From Montifringilla adamsi (lineage: Eukaryota; Chordata; Aves; Passeriformes; Passeridae), in assembly GCA_017590115.1 (NCBI GenBank), contig JAGGNK010013003.1, forward strand, positions 62,001 through 126,000: a DNA stretch of 64,000 bases. The letters run 5' to 3'. Of the stretch, positions 40,845 through 53,909 are shown one piece after another (positions within the stretch are counted from its first letter, which is position 1; the number at the start of each line of letters is the position of its first letter). A program made the position numbers and the translations under genes. The notes under the pieces are model-generated. The model saw only the letters and a list, made by a program, of their open reading frames with translations, had not been told where the DNA came from and ran no database searches.

Positions 40845-41124
40845 ACCAAATGGGGCCCAAGCGTTTGGTTCCTCTAGAAGACAGGTGGGGACTGCACAAA
40901 GCTGCATCAGGGAAAGTCCAGATTGGATGTTAGGAAAAGGTTCTTCACTGAAAGGGTGGTCAGTCACCAGGGAAGTCATCACAGCATCTCACCTGGCAGA
41001 GTTCAAGGAGCACCTGACTGGTGCTCCTGATCGTGCTTCGGCTTTAGGCAGTCCTGTGAGGAGCAGGGAGTTCGACTTGATGGCCCTTATGGGCCCCTTC
41101 CAACTTGAGATATTCTGTGATACT
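40845..41124 (+). mobile_element. CR1 LINE 3' fragment, different subfamily
   Basis: Recognised by CAGATTGGATGTTAGGAAAA, GGTTCTTCACTGAAAGGGTG, CAGGGAAGTCATCACAGCAT, GGCAGAGTTCAAGGAGCACC, GAGTTCGACTTGATGGCCCT and CCCTTCCAACTTGAGATATT with a final CTGTGATA. The wording of the body differs from the copies at 1519 and 37519 and corresponds to another CR1 lineage common in birds. A 159-codon open frame starting at 40885 runs out of this element into unique DNA and is not a gene. Confidence 0.88.
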
Positions 41125-43057
41125 TCATCTGATATCAAATTCATAAAAATGGACAATGCAAAGGACAAAATCCCTCTGAGCAGAAACAGAGATGCCTTGA
41201 ACTATACCATTTGCAACTGTGAGAATGCAGATGCTCCACAGGACAGAGTGGAAAAATACACAGAGATTAGGAAAGTTCTGCTGTGGTTTCAGTGTTTTCC
41301 AATCCTTCTTAGCCCTCAGCCCAGACCTTTTGTATGCTTTATGTACACAGGACACTACACCTAAGCTAGTATATGGAAACCTGTACTGTGCTAAGCCATT
41401 TTATTGTGTGGTATCACACATCAGGCCTAAATTATTCAGTCCTTGTGTTCTCACTGCACCATAGTCTGTAGGCTAAAAGAATGCAAGCAAAAAGCAAAAT
41501 AAATGCTCACTTAAGGAAGCCTGCTGATACTTTCCCAGGTCAGCAGCTCCTTAGGAGTCATTCGGGTCCATAACAAAGGGAATACTTTGTGCTTCTTCAT
41601 GCAGCACAAAGCTTTAAATTATATCAAAACTTGCACATAAACTCACTCTAGTTATCATTTGTCAACAGCACCGTGAGCATCCAATTACAAACACCTTTAG
41701 CTACCAACAAAAGATGCTGCTTGAGTGACTTGGGTGACTTTACCTGACTAAACTGCATAAAGCAGAGGATAGAGTGCAGTATTTTCCCATTCCTGCTCTA
41801 AGTGGTGGTGTTATATATGGGCTATGAATAATTAAACAGAAACAGTAATGTAGAGACAGTACAATATCAGGGAGAAGGAGTGGGAAAGGAGTTGGGAGGC
41901 ATCCAGTTTTTAAGATAAACAACAGGTTTGATTTTCTAACTTTCCAATAAATAGCATCCAATGTTCTGGAAGAATGTGTCTGTCTTTAAGTGTATATCTA
42001 ATTAGATAAAACAGTCCTGACTGTTCAAAAAAGAAGAGATTATCTAACAGATAGATGACTAAGAGTAAATGACCCAGGTTTCCTCTTGACTTACCCCAGC
42101 ACAGCACACTGGGCCAAGCTATTTTACCATCTATGACTGTGGAGAAATTTCCACATTTGCCCATGCTTCAAGGCCTCCAGGCAACAAAACTGTCAATTCC
42201 TGATTTCTGTGAAGCCCTAGTTCATGCAGCACTGGGGACAGTGCCTGATGTTCTCGTGTTTCACCACCCCACCAGTGTCAAGTGAGTAAGGAAACCCCAC
42301 TTTTGCTTGCCTTTGAGCAAAGCAAAAGCAGCTCTTGCTTTGATTTCCATTCCAGCGTGTCTGCATTGTGCTGCTGCAGAAATAATATGTTACAAGTCCA
42401 AGACATGACGTGGGAGCCAAATGGGAATGCATGGGGAAACAGGAGGAATTCAGTAAATCACTGGGCAGAATGAAAGGTTTTGCTAATCAGTAATATTTAT
42501 GAAAAAGCAGCAGAAGGCAGTCCCTTCTCATGTGCAGCCTGCAGTAAGACTTGCTATTCAGTTTATGTCAACGTTCAGTTTATTGTTCAACTGAATTAAA
42601 TATATTTTGCTTTCTTTGCACAGCATTTCTGGTTTTCTAAAAGCTCCTGGACAACAGGAATTTTCCTAGCAAAGGCACCATTTACTTGACTGGGGAAAAA
42701 TGGTTGCCTTTGGATTTGCAGATTCTTAAGAAATCATTGATGACAAAAACACAGCAGAGAAACAGCAAAGCTAAAGAAACCATAACAATGCACATCCATT
42801 TCTTTGCTAAAATAATCTTCCTATCGGAGCCGACATTTTGGATGACTAACATCACTTGGAAAGGCACACAAAAAGCATCACAGCTCTTGTTCCAAATTGC
42901 CAAACAGCAGTGCAAAAACCCACCAGAGAGAATAGCTAGCCACACTGACCTTTAAATCAACATTTCAGAGCTGAAAAAATAAACAAGCAGCTTAAAATCT
43001 CTAGGAACACAGACACAGTAATGATATGTATCCTATTAGGATGTAATTCTGCACAGG

Positions 43058-43071
43058 AAAAAAAAAAAAAA
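43058..43071 (+). repeat. Poly-A homopolymer (14)
   Basis: Fourteen consecutive A, followed by GTGCTCGCAC. The following bases briefly recall the start of U6 snRNA but do not continue as such. Confidence 0.8.
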
Positions 43072-44626
43072 GTGCTCGCACAAAAAGAAAAGCCTGCTAT
43101 TGAAATAGAGAGATGTGCTGTACATCAGAATTCCCTTACTGCCTTGGGGATAAAGCAAACTACAGCTTATGCAGGTCGAGAATTTGCAGCAATGTATTAA
43201 AAATGCTAGCTCCAAGTCTAAAGCTTTTTAAATTCTAAGACCCTGCACTTCTATTTTCCTCACCCCAAAATCCTTTAGAAGAAAACAACACTCAAAGCTG
43301 AAATTTCCTTTATGTGTTTTCATTGCAAAGGTAATTTGGAAGTAAGCAGATACCAAACATGGATGTTACAATGAACAAAAGTGAAAAAGAGCTGAGCTGT
43401 GCCAAAAAAAAGCCTTTATTTGGTTTTGTGTCACAGTTTTATCTACACAGCCTCAGAAATTAGATATCCCCCAAAATGTCACATCTCAAAGAGGGATATT
43501 ATGGCTGATATTGAAAGCAAACATACACATACACACACACCTCAAGAAAATGGTATCTACAGTATGTTACCTGAAGCAATGTAAAAGAACAACTTATAAT
43601 ACTAAACCCACTGCAAAGCAATTCAATAAATGATTCAAAATTACAAAAACAAGTAGGAAGGTAAAAGGCCTAACTATGGGATTTGCTATTATATTAATTC
43701 ATCCTCTCTCTTTTCTACAACTGGATTACTCACTGTTTCTTCATAGCCCTATCTTGGTCAAAAATAAAAGCCTTATTCAGTGTGTCTGTATTCAGCAGGG
43801 GTCTGGTCCTGATCAGGGCTTTTGAGGCATCAGGGAACCAGACATCCAGGCTTAATAAGGGAAATCACTTGGAAGCTCATGATCCCACTGTACACAAATA
43901 ATTGGGCCATTAACAGTTTGTTACTCCCAGTGTTTTGCTGTATAAAATTACCACAAGGCAACAAGTATGCAGTTGTGAATGTCCCCTATTTCAGAGATCT
44001 GTGGATACGGAAAAGATGCTGCCTCATAGAAAATCACACAGGAAGCCAGGGTGTAAAGTTACTGTGCATATACACTGTTGAGTTTTAATCAGTATAGACT
44101 CATAAGCACATTTCTGCAAATTCAATTAGAATTGGGCATTTTGCTGTTGCTCCTATTTCCTAGGCAGTTTTATGTCTAAAAGCCCAAAGCAATTTTTTTT
44201 TAATATATTTAATGCAATGGTTTGAGAGCAGAAACTAGAAAAATAAAGGAAAAAATGCATCCTGAAACAATCTTGTAAAGTACAATCTCTGCTCCTGGCA
44301 AGTTTTCTTACACCATGCTCATTTCCAATAATTTAGTTTAATAGGAGTATAATTAATTGAATGATTACTATCTGATTGGGTGAATTCTTTAAGCAAATTA
44401 CAAGATAAACTAAGAGATAAAATTCACAAATACAAATTCACAGTAGTTCTCTTGTTTTTATAGTGAATCAGCTGATTCAGTCTATTTATTAATTTGATTC
44501 AATCTGTGAGGTGCCCATTTAAAAACTACCATGCTTTTTCTATTGCCTTGCACTAACAGATTCTGAACATTTGTTTTAAAATTATTTTTATGGTCATGTT
44601 CAGCTTATGTTCAGATTATATATTTC

Positions 44627-44640
44627 ATATATATATATAT
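44627..44640 (+). repeat. (AT)7 microsatellite
   Basis: Seven perfect AT units between a C and GCATCAC, in very AT-rich intron. Confidence 0.85.
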
Positions 44641-47600
44641 GCATCACTATGTAGTCTACCATGCATTCTACAGAATATCATCTCTTTCAATGTATGTGGA
44701 GCCTAACCAACCTTTTTTTGACCTATCAAAACAATTAACAAACAGCAATGTTAAAAACAAAGATTTTCAAGGTAACTGGAAAAAACCAAAAATGTTCTGG
44801 TCTTGCTCTGATTAGTTAGTTTTATCTTTGACTTCCCCATAGTTCTCATGCATTTATTTCAGTACCAAACTATTCCAAATTTTATGTTAATTTAAGTCAC
44901 ATTCAAGTCTTAATGCTTTCTTCATTTCCTTTGCTTTGCTTCATTCTCTTGAGGAAGAATATAGGATGTGCCTACAAACGCCTGCTTTAGCTTACTCTTT
45001 ACTGAGAACACAATTAGAAACTTCTTCAAACGAGGTTTGCAGCACAAGGTTTCCTTGTCAGTGCAAGAACAATGTTGTCAACAAGCTAGTCAGATACAGT
45101 GGCCTATGTCTCACCTGTGAAAATATAACTGTGGAACCTTCTAAAAAGAATATTCCATTGAAGAATTGGTATCTCTCAGCCAAGGAACAAACAGAGAGCA
45201 CGTGAGCATGTGGGAAAAACTCATTACAGGAGCAGCAAGATATGTGTATATATAAAGCACCCAGAGATATACCATCTTCTTGGAAAGCATTCTTTCAATA
45301 TTCAGTGCCTTAACTGTGGTTTGGAAGGATATTATTTGGCCACTTCATATTCAAAAATTCATTTCCTAAATGATGCCATTTTTATAGAATATGGACAATT
45401 AGATGATTAACTCTACCATTATATTATTGCTACTTACAAAATGCTATAAATGGCATTACGGACTGTTAAACCTCTTTGGTTACAGAACGCATCTTAAATT
45501 TTATTTTGAATTTTATTTGATTTGATGCACTGTGTAAAATCAGAATAGCATAACAGCACATGACATCACTCAAAAGCAAAGCAAGCTAAAGCAAAGGCTC
45601 TGGGATGCCTGGAAAGTAGCTTTTTCTGATGCATTTTAAAAATACATCAATACAGTGAAACAGCACATGAAAACCTAAGTGTCAAAAAAGATGAATCTTG
45701 CCCAATACGTAGCTGGAGAAAAGCCCTACGTCACTCCAAAATCTCCAAAGACATGCAGAAAACAACCTCCAGCTGAGAGACTGTGAGGAAGAACAAGCAG
45801 GCTCTACCAAACAGTGTGAGACTCTCCCACGGATGTGTCATCTGAACTGCCAGTCAGAGATTCTGCAATAAAATACCTCTTCCAAAGGCCTGCATCCTCT
45901 TCAGATGCTTCATCTCCTCCATGGGGGACCATGAAAGGAACCCAGCCTGAAGAGCTGAGCTGTGCAGATGCTGCATAACCCACTGGTAACGGCAAAGGAA
46001 TGCAAGTCAGGAAAACACACCAACCTAATTTTGCTCTGATTTGTTCTGTGAGTTTGGACAAAACAACCTCTCCCTCCATCACTTATTGTTTGTAAAATGG
46101 GAAGAATGAAAGAAGTTAGCATCTCATCTCACACTTTTGATGTGCATTTTGGATAGGGAAAGGGGTAGAGAAGAAATGGAGTCCTTATTATATAGAAAGG
46201 ATAAGGAAAGTTTAATGGAACACAGGCTTGTTGGCTTTGGTTGTGGGATTTTTTTTTTCCCTGACAGGGGTGGGAGAAACCTATTATGCCCTTCCTGGTT
46301 GAGACAAGCTGGGAAACAGGCCCCTAAGCTTTTCTTCCCTACAAAAGAAAAAAAAAAAAGGCATATGAGGTTACAGCCAACTTAAGCTGCATTTCTGCTG
46401 CTAAGTAACAATCCTTCATTCACACTTAAAATTTCTTCAAGAGAGTCTCCACCAGAAATAGCTGGTAGAATAACAATTGTGCTTGCCATTAGAGAGCATG
46501 CTTTTCAACTTCTACTTTCAAAATCACGTAGGTTAACAACTCTATGGTAATTAAGTCTGGCAGCCCATAATTGAATTGCTAGAAGACAAAACATCACAGC
46601 TTCTCAAAACACTCAGCCTATTTTAATGTAAGATACTTGACACAGGAACTGTACTAGAAAGTTCAGTAGGTTACAGTTTTATTTTTTTTAATAATACATT
46701 CTGTTGGTAAGAATTTTAATGTAAATCCAGCTATAGATTTGCTTTTGCCTGAGCAAAGAAGCTTTATGCTGAAGCATTTCCATCCCTACCTATGGAAGTA
46801 GCTGTGGCAGCACAAACATTTCCATGCCAATACAAATGTGTACAGATCCTCCACAGTGCAGTGCTTTAGCTATATTCCAATTGAGTTAAGCGTTAAAATT
46901 TTCTAGGCTTAGTGACAACAATATTTTACTTCATGGTAGCTGATCCATCATAGCTGTCGGTGTGTATGCTCTTAGCCTGTGGCAAAGGCAGGATAATTTG
47001 AGTTGTTTTGCCCTGCTTCATTGAAAAACAAGATGACTCAAATTACTTTGAGCTTGCTTCAGGCGAGGCTCGCACACTTGGACAGCTATAATGGATCAAC
47101 TGACGTGTAGTAGAAGATTGGTGGGGCTGAGCCCAGTGCTGAAATAGAGCAAGTGTCCTCTTTTTTCCCCCCTGGCATTCAACTTGAGCCTTTGTGAGCT
47201 ACAACATGTGAGTGAACAGATGAGTGAAAAACAACTAAAAAGCTCCAACATCTTGCAGTCTTCTCTGCAAGAGAGTAATGTTAGCCATGGAATAACTTGA
47301 ATCCAGAGATGAAGATCTGGACAGAGTTACTCAGTTATCTCTGCTCCTAACTACTCCAGGCTTGTCAGCTTTGCTTATTCTCCTCTTTTTTCTTTGTCAT
47401 CTTGTCCTTTCCTTACCTGTTCCTGTCCAGTTTGCTTCAACTAAAATTCCCTCCTTTAGCAGCCTTAGTGACCTTTTCAAAACAGGGAAGTCTTCAAGAT
47501 ATGTCCATTAATGGTGCCTGCAACACCTGCATACTTTACATTTGTACACTGAATTATTTATCTTTTCCATCTGCACTAAGCAAAACTTGAATTAATATTA

Positions 47601-50033
47601 TCTCATGTGGCAACCATGATCTGACATTAGTCCCTCTGGTTACCCTCCCTAACTTTTCAATAAATTCATCTGACAGCACTCAAATTATCCCCAAATTTCA
47701 ATTTATTTTTCACATACACGTTGAGGCACATTTAACCATTAAAATTCAAATAGTACTGTAAGTTCATCCAACACAACCAAACCGTCCATCATTAAAACAC
47801 ATAACTATTTCCAGTGAAGTCTTACTCGTTATCACAAGAAGACTTCCACAAATGAAACTGTTGAGAAAAAAATTAAAACCATCTCCTAGTCATTATCTGG
47901 TCATCCCACACTACCTTGTATGTTCCTTGGTACCTACTGCAACAGTATGTGTTCCATAGCACATTCTGAACATGACTGCACCATAATCTGTATCACTTCC
48001 CAAACTACTCCTAATTAATTGAGAATAGATGAGAATATTAATTGCTCCTATCTATTACAAGTGCTGTAGAGAAGTCCTATCATGTCAGACCATGCAGGAA
48101 ACTGTCAATGCTATTAGAAATTCTCCTTGAAAACTGATACTGCAGAATGTGTCAGTAGCTTCTGATGATGTCAGATGAGAAACTGCAGCAACAGCCAAGA
48201 GCAGAGTAGTGCTCCCTGGAGACACCAGCTTTGGCAAGATGTACTGAAATGCTGCAAGAATGTTTCTGAAATTGAGATTACTGAAACGTAATATCTCTTT
48301 TTGAAAACTTTACTGCACACAATTCATCAAGCCAAAGCTACAGTTCCAGGAAGAAAGGACCATCTGTTTTTCTTTGGACTTCTTTTTTTAAGGCTCACCT
48401 TTAATCAATTTTAAAGTTTTTCATACACTGGAATGCAAAGAATTAATAACTTAAGAACTAGATAAATGACTCAATGTGTCTCCTTGAAATAGTGAATCCT
48501 CTAATTTTAATTATAATTAACTAGAAAATAACAGCCTACTTGTAATACAGACTCATTAAATCTGATACCTTTACACTTTTAACCTACAAAGGGGGCCACA
48601 AGAACTCTGGATCTATTTCCATTCCCAGCTTTGCCTTTCACCTATCATATATGCCACTGGAAAGAGCATAATCTCTCACAAACCTATTTTTACACCCAAA
48701 TGGGAAATTACTTATGACAACAAAAGTGCTATGCTGAATAGAGCAAGGCTTTCAGAAACATGGATATGGAAGGTTTGCATTACAAACCTTATCTTAAACA
48801 TAATTTTAAATTTAATGCTTGTTAAAAAAATAAAAGCCTTTGAAAGATCATAAAAAATTGCACAGAAAGAAATATGGTATAGTCACTCAAATATTTCTGA
48901 AACTCAGAGCATGATTACCATTATGTTAAGATTTATTAGAAGATGCATTTAGCCAGTGTATCAAACTTCCCTAACCCTATACATCTGACTATGTACAACT
49001 AATCCATATAAATACAGGAAAAGATAAATCCGAAAGACATGATGAAAATAGCTCAGTGAATTATCACAAATATTATATCTTAAATGATCAACATCTAAAG
49101 TATCAATTACAGATGCAGTGCACTGAAATTGTCTGGTTGATTTCCAAGTGATCTTCTGGCTTTTACAAGCTCATAAAAAAAAAAAAACCAACATTTAGTT
49201 AAAAACCACAGGACACGACTTAAAAACAAGCCAAAAACCTGAATAAACACTTACTAAGGGTCTATCATATAACACAGCATGGCTGAGAGCAATAAGTGGG
49301 AGAAATTCTGCTGTCACTGATGAGATTTAGGGTTCTCCTCTTTGGACACCATTCTCTGCAGTGATCCTGCCCTAACAAACTTCCTACAGATTCATCTTTT
49401 TCCATCAGTCTTCATTTAATCCAAGAGTCTCACTTTCTAACAATTACATAGATACACAGAATACTTTATTTTTGCAAGAAAATGCCACCCAAAACACAGT
49501 CTGACTGAACACAGAGACATGCATTTTTAAGGCCTCTTTTTTAGATACACTAAGATAAAACAGAAGTTTATCTTTCAGAATTTTAGGACATCAAATCATG
49601 GCTTCAGTGAAGGATGCAGTTTAGCTGAACTCCCCTTCCGTGATTAATAACCCACCATTAACAGTTTACTGAAAAATAAGCTATAATTCACAAAATTGCA
49701 ACCGAAGTCCTCAAAGCCCATGTACTGTGGAGAACTCTTGGGGATCTGGTATAAAAATAGTTGTTTATAACACTACAGACCCAAGTGTCAGCTCTACCAC
49801 CAGAAATTGTCATCCGGTGACAGAAACAACAGGAACAAATGTCTGCATGTGTCACCTCTACATCACAAAGTAGAGGATGAGCCCAGAATTTTGTTAGTGG
49901 CTTAAGCTGCTATATCAGAACAAAGATGGCATCATGGTCTGCTAATAGTGACCTGACACAGATCCATCTGCCTGAGCCCACTAATCAAATCTATTAGATG
50001 TGCTCAGTTTATGCAGAAAACTGAGAATATAAT

Positions 50034-50084
50034 TTAAAAAAAATAAAATAAAATTTAAAAAAACCCAAAAACACCCAAAAAACC
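50034..50084 (+). repeat. A-rich low-complexity tract with AAACCC interruptions
   Basis: An AAAATAAAAT-like run passes into repeated AAAACCC or AAACACCC units. On the LCLAT1 transcript strand it reads as a U/G-rich tract. Confidence 0.8.
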
Positions 50085-50497
50085 TATCTCTAAATGACTC
50101 CTAACATCCTTTCAGGAACTGCATTTTACCAAGTATAGCTTAGCATCCAAGCTCCTGGAGCTGACCTTTCAATTTTATTAATGGCATTAATAAGCACAGA
50201 TACAAAGGGGTTTTTTAATAACAAGACATATGTTACTTTTGAAGACAGAAATCTAAGAATTTTCCCCAGGATACTCCTGACTTCATCTTCCATCATGCTA
50301 TAAAAAGTTGCATACACAGCTGATTCCAAGATTTCAAAACATCTTTGCTGTATAATGAAGATACCTAATATGCATTTTCTCATTTCCTGTCATGTTAAAA
50401 GAGATTTTTCATTTGTCAAGTAAAATGGACCTTAATATGTGGCTGTTAGGGAAATAAAAGTACATTACCCTCTTGCTGCTGTTACTTAAAGAGCACT

Positions 50498-50541
50498 GAA
50501 TGCAACACAATGCAACAGTGAATGCAATCCAATGCAACAGT
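50498..50541 (+). repeat. 22-bp direct tandem duplication
   Basis: Two adjacent 22-bp copies beginning GAATGCAA and ending AATGCAACAGT differ at two bases. Each contains two ATGCAA hexamers, so the block holds four closely spaced ATGCAA motifs, a core related to octamer (POU-factor) sites. Whether they bind anything is unknown. Confidence 0.9.
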
Positions 50542-51364
50542 AGGAGAGCTCCTCAGGATGGAATCCTGCCAAAATTATCTGCTCAGATAAATGGCCTGAC
50601 AAAAGGCAACCATAAATAAGGTTACTCTTTCGACATCATAAAGTTGACGCATATCCTGCCCAAGCTAGTTTTGTATAAAACAGCAAATAAATCTAAGAGA
50701 TAAATAAAATGCAGAGATGCTTTTATTTCAGATAAGTCTGCCTATTTATTCAGAAACCATTTGTGCAACAATTTTTGGACTATCTGAAACAATTTCTCTG
50801 AATACGTGCAACTCAGATATCTTTCCAGCCTACATCACTATAAATCCTGATGATTTCATATCCTGCACAGAATATTTTGCATAGCCAAGTTCAATTTAAA
50901 ATTAGTTATTAAAATGAACCATTAACTTTGGAATTGCCTACAGGGCTTTTTTTTTTAATCTTCACAATAGTTTACATTGGATAATGAAGAAAGAAGCTTG
51001 ATGAGAGCATTTGCAATATGGGGGTGAAATAGCACCCAAACCACAATGCTGAAAGAGACTTTGAAAAAACTCAAAATCATTTTTCATCATCCTGAGAAAT
51101 ACTTTTGGTATGTAAAGCAGAAATATATTTACCTACGAGCAACAGCAGCACATGCAGTATCTTAAAAAAGAAATGCTTAGGCATGTGGTCCAGGTGTCCT
51201 CTGGAGATTTATGGTTTAATCGCTCCACATGCCACATATTTTACACAAGTTTTTTTTTAAATCCTGAAACAGAATTTAAACCTATGTCATTTAGTGGGTT
51301 ATGAACTGTGCTGGGCATAATTTAAACATACTTTCCTTTCAAATTAAAGGGTTTAGTGACATAC

Positions 51365-51563
51365 CAAATCCGGGAATGCTTTTGAGACTGGATTTGAGAC
51401 AGATTTTTTCAAGTCTGAGGTAGCTGTATCGCAGCAGGCAGTTCCACAGGAACATCCAGTCCATTCGTGTGCGATGGTTCATGATAATGACACTCCTTTC
51501 TCCAGGAACAAATCCATCTCCAGTGACAACCACCTTGGCACCACACACCATTTCCAGCAAGGC
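51365..51563 (-). CDS. LCLAT1: LCLAT1 exon with catalytic H-X4-D motif
   Basis: This 199-bp exon encodes residues 56-121 plus the first base of codon 122. It starts ALLEM after an acceptor ending TTTCTAG and finishes IPGF followed by a split glycine codon; the donor is GTATGT. It holds the signature NHRTRMDW, in which H85 and D90 form the H-X4-D motif of glycerolipid acyltransferases. In this family the histidine acts as general base on the lysolipid hydroxyl. Downstream lies the conserved RLEKICLKSSLK segment. No catalytic residue is missing. The phase (0 in, 1 out) fits both neighbouring exons exactly. Confidence 0.97.
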
Positions 51564-53744
51564 CTAGAAATAGTATCTCAGTATTATGGCTTTACTCCCA
51601 GAAGAAAAGCATCACCCCATTAGCAATAAAAATTAATTTGAATTATATCATTTCACTTATTCGCTCACATTACAACTGGCAAACAAACTTCTGTTTTCTA
51701 ATAAAGCAGCCAGCTTTTGTCCAGTAATAGCTGTTCATTGGAAAAGGAAGCAACAATTAAGCAGCACTTCTTAAAAAGCACTCTATTCCCATCACTGCAT
51801 TAAACTTACCTTTCCCTGGTTTTCCAGGAATACTATAATGTAGGAATATAAGTGATTCAGTATGGATTATAACTTGATAGGTAATCTAAGGAGAGATTGG
51901 CTGCACAAACATCTAGTGCCCCTAAGGTCAGAGTAAGCGACAGCACATTGTCCAACCCGGTCAGCACAGAAGAAGAAACCAGCAAAATACCATAAGAAAA
52001 AGGCCTTCAAATTACCTCCTTACCCTCTCTTCCCCATTCTTTCTCCAAAAAAAAACCCAAACCAAAACAAAAAACCACAAAAAAAACCCACCAAAAACCA
52101 CAAAAGAACAAACACTGGGGATTTAAACAGAGCTCTAGAAAGTAAAACAACTTCTGTTCATATTTCTGCCAGTTCTGTGTATGCCTAATATAAGCCAAAC
52201 TAAACTGAAACAGTTCAGACCCATCTCACTGTCCCATCCTGCTGACTCCTAGAAAGGAAGTAAAATATGATAGCAGAGTGAGGAAGGTGAAAATTTCTTA
52301 CATCACAGAGGTCAGGGTCAGAGTTTCCCTGCTGGAGTCCAACTGGCACAAGAGCACTTTATTGTCTGGAGACACAAACCAAGAACCTGCTTCTCCTGAC
52401 TAAGAACGCAGTGAGCGTAAGGACACAAACCTAAGGCAGACAAGGTCTGAGCCTCAAAACGGTTGGATACAAAATCTTTTTGAGACTCCTTTCCTGAACC
52501 TAAATCCCCAAGATTCTCAGAAGACAGAACTGTTTTCACAAAGATATTAAAATTATTTTGGTCTAGCTCTAGTGTGGGCTAAAAATCAAACTTCTAGACT
52601 GAAAAAGTTATCACAAACTAGTTTTAATAACCCAAAATTATAAAGCCCAGGCAACTAATCAAAGAAAATACTAGTATTAGATTTTGGGGGGTTTGAAATT
52701 ATTAAAAAAATTGAAGACAAACAGAGAAAGAGTTATTTTGTGACAGTATCAGTTCCCAGTTAAATTTCATCATGACAAGAAATAATCTATTTCCTTTACT
52801 GTTGATTATATCAGCCCTCCTAATTTCACTGCATTTAGTAATGATAAAAACGACAAAAGTTTTAAAATAAGAAACAGCTGAGGTCCCTTTAAAACACACA
52901 AGGAAGAAACAGCAAAAGCAGAAACTATTTGATCTACAATAAGGACAGAACTTCCTTTATGCCATAAGACACATACTTCTCACACCAATATGGCATTTTA
53001 CTTCAGAAAAAGTTAAACAAATCTCTAATGGCCTAGAGGAACAACGTTCCCTGGCTTTTAGAGAACGGAAGAAGAGACAGATCCCATTCACATTTCCTTT
53101 CCTTTGGAACAATTCAGGGAAGAGCTTTGTTATTGATTTCCAGTTTCATATAGCTGTAAAGCTGATGATACGTGAGGAATACATCCTTTCTAGGGGGAGC
53201 TCTTCTTTTTCCCCTGAAAACATTTATCTCTAATTCAACTACAAGGGCTAAATTCTACAAGGATTAAGTAACAGAATGGTGAAGGTTGACAACAATGTAC
53301 CAGACAGTGGATAATTTTCCTAATACAACACTTGGAGCACAATTCAAAGAAACAGTGTACAAGACAACTCATTTAGGAAGTTAACAGTTTAAAAAAACTT
53401 CCTTCTGTTTATTAAAGTTTCACCTACTCTTCTCTGCATCTGACTGACACTGGATGGAGAAGGTCAAAAAGGTCAAAAAAAGACCTTTTCAAGCATAAAA
53501 TGAACACACAACATTAGCTGATTTATAAATTAAACTGTGAAAAAGAGGGGGACTGCAAATAGGCACACAGTTTACAACACTGAGCTAAACCCAAAGTCTC
53601 CACAGATAGTAAGTGTGCAAGGGCCTGTTTAGACAGAAGCATAAATAACTTTAAAAACCCTAAAAGAAAATCCAAAGTGCTAGTGAGCAAGCTAAATTGT
53701 GTGATTATGGAGAGTTGCCCAGCCCTGGATTATGAGCCACTTAC
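51564..53744 (-). other. LCLAT1: LCLAT1 intron after the start-codon exon
   Basis: A 2181-bp phase 0 intron, donor GTAAGT and acceptor TTTCTAG. Apart from an A/C-only tract at about 52046-52110 (T/G-rich on the transcribed strand), I see no repeat family or gene in it. Confidence 0.92.
52046..52110 (+). repeat. A/C-only low-complexity tract
   Basis: About 65 bases of A with scattered CC and CCC, with almost no G or T. Similar tracts occur at 8561, 50034, 55694, 59933 and 63702, all with A/C on the plus strand. Confidence 0.82.
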
Positions 53745-53909
53745 CACAGGGAGTGTGAGCCAAGTGGCCACAATGCAGTCGGTGATCCAGCGGTACCAGG
53801 CTGGCGAGATAAACATCAAAGGCAGAAAAGGGCCCAGCATAAATATACTTCCAAAGAAACTTCCCAAGAATAGTGCAAGTGCAAAGTACATCCCCTTCCA
53901 TGACACCAT
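53745..53909 (-). CDS. LCLAT1: LCLAT1 first visible coding exon (start codon, N-terminal membrane segment)
   Basis: This exon encodes residues 1-55, beginning MVSWKG and ending WLTLPV. The ATG is at 53909-53907 in a strong Kozak context (G at -3, G at +4). The exon itself starts four bases earlier at 53913, after a pyrimidine-rich acceptor ending TTTTTCAG. The donor is GTAAGT, immediately after a complete GTG codon (phase 0). Residues about 7-34 are a long hydrophobic stretch (ALALFLGSFFGSIF and onward) that should insert into the ER membrane. It is followed by the family's WYRWI and ATWLTLP signature. This start matches the 376-residue human isoform. A longer human isoform begins in an upstream exon, which I could not find here. 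Confidence 0.96.

Larger units (their letters stand above)
38958..51364 (-). other. LCLAT1: LCLAT1 intron between the H-X4-D and FPEGT exons
   Basis: A 12407-bp intron, donor GTATGT and acceptor CTTTAG. Two CR1 fragments sit near its 3' end in transcript terms (39190-39485 and 40845-41124). It also has a (TA)n run at 39620-39631, a (CA)-rich run near 43524-43540, poly-A at 43058-43071, (AT)7 at 44627-44640, an A/C low-complexity tract at 50034-50084 and a 22-bp tandem duplication at 50498-50541. The rest, roughly 41.1-50 kb, is AT-rich sequence in which I see nothing supportable. Confidence 0.9.

Noticed and set aside
40885..41364. 159-codon open frame on the plus strand
   Set aside because: Its first half is the CR1 fragment at 40845-41124 and it then runs into unrelated intron.
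43058..43082. Poly-A followed by GTGCTCGCAC, considered as a U6 snRNA-like piece
   Set aside because: Only the first few bases agree and the rest of U6 does not follow.
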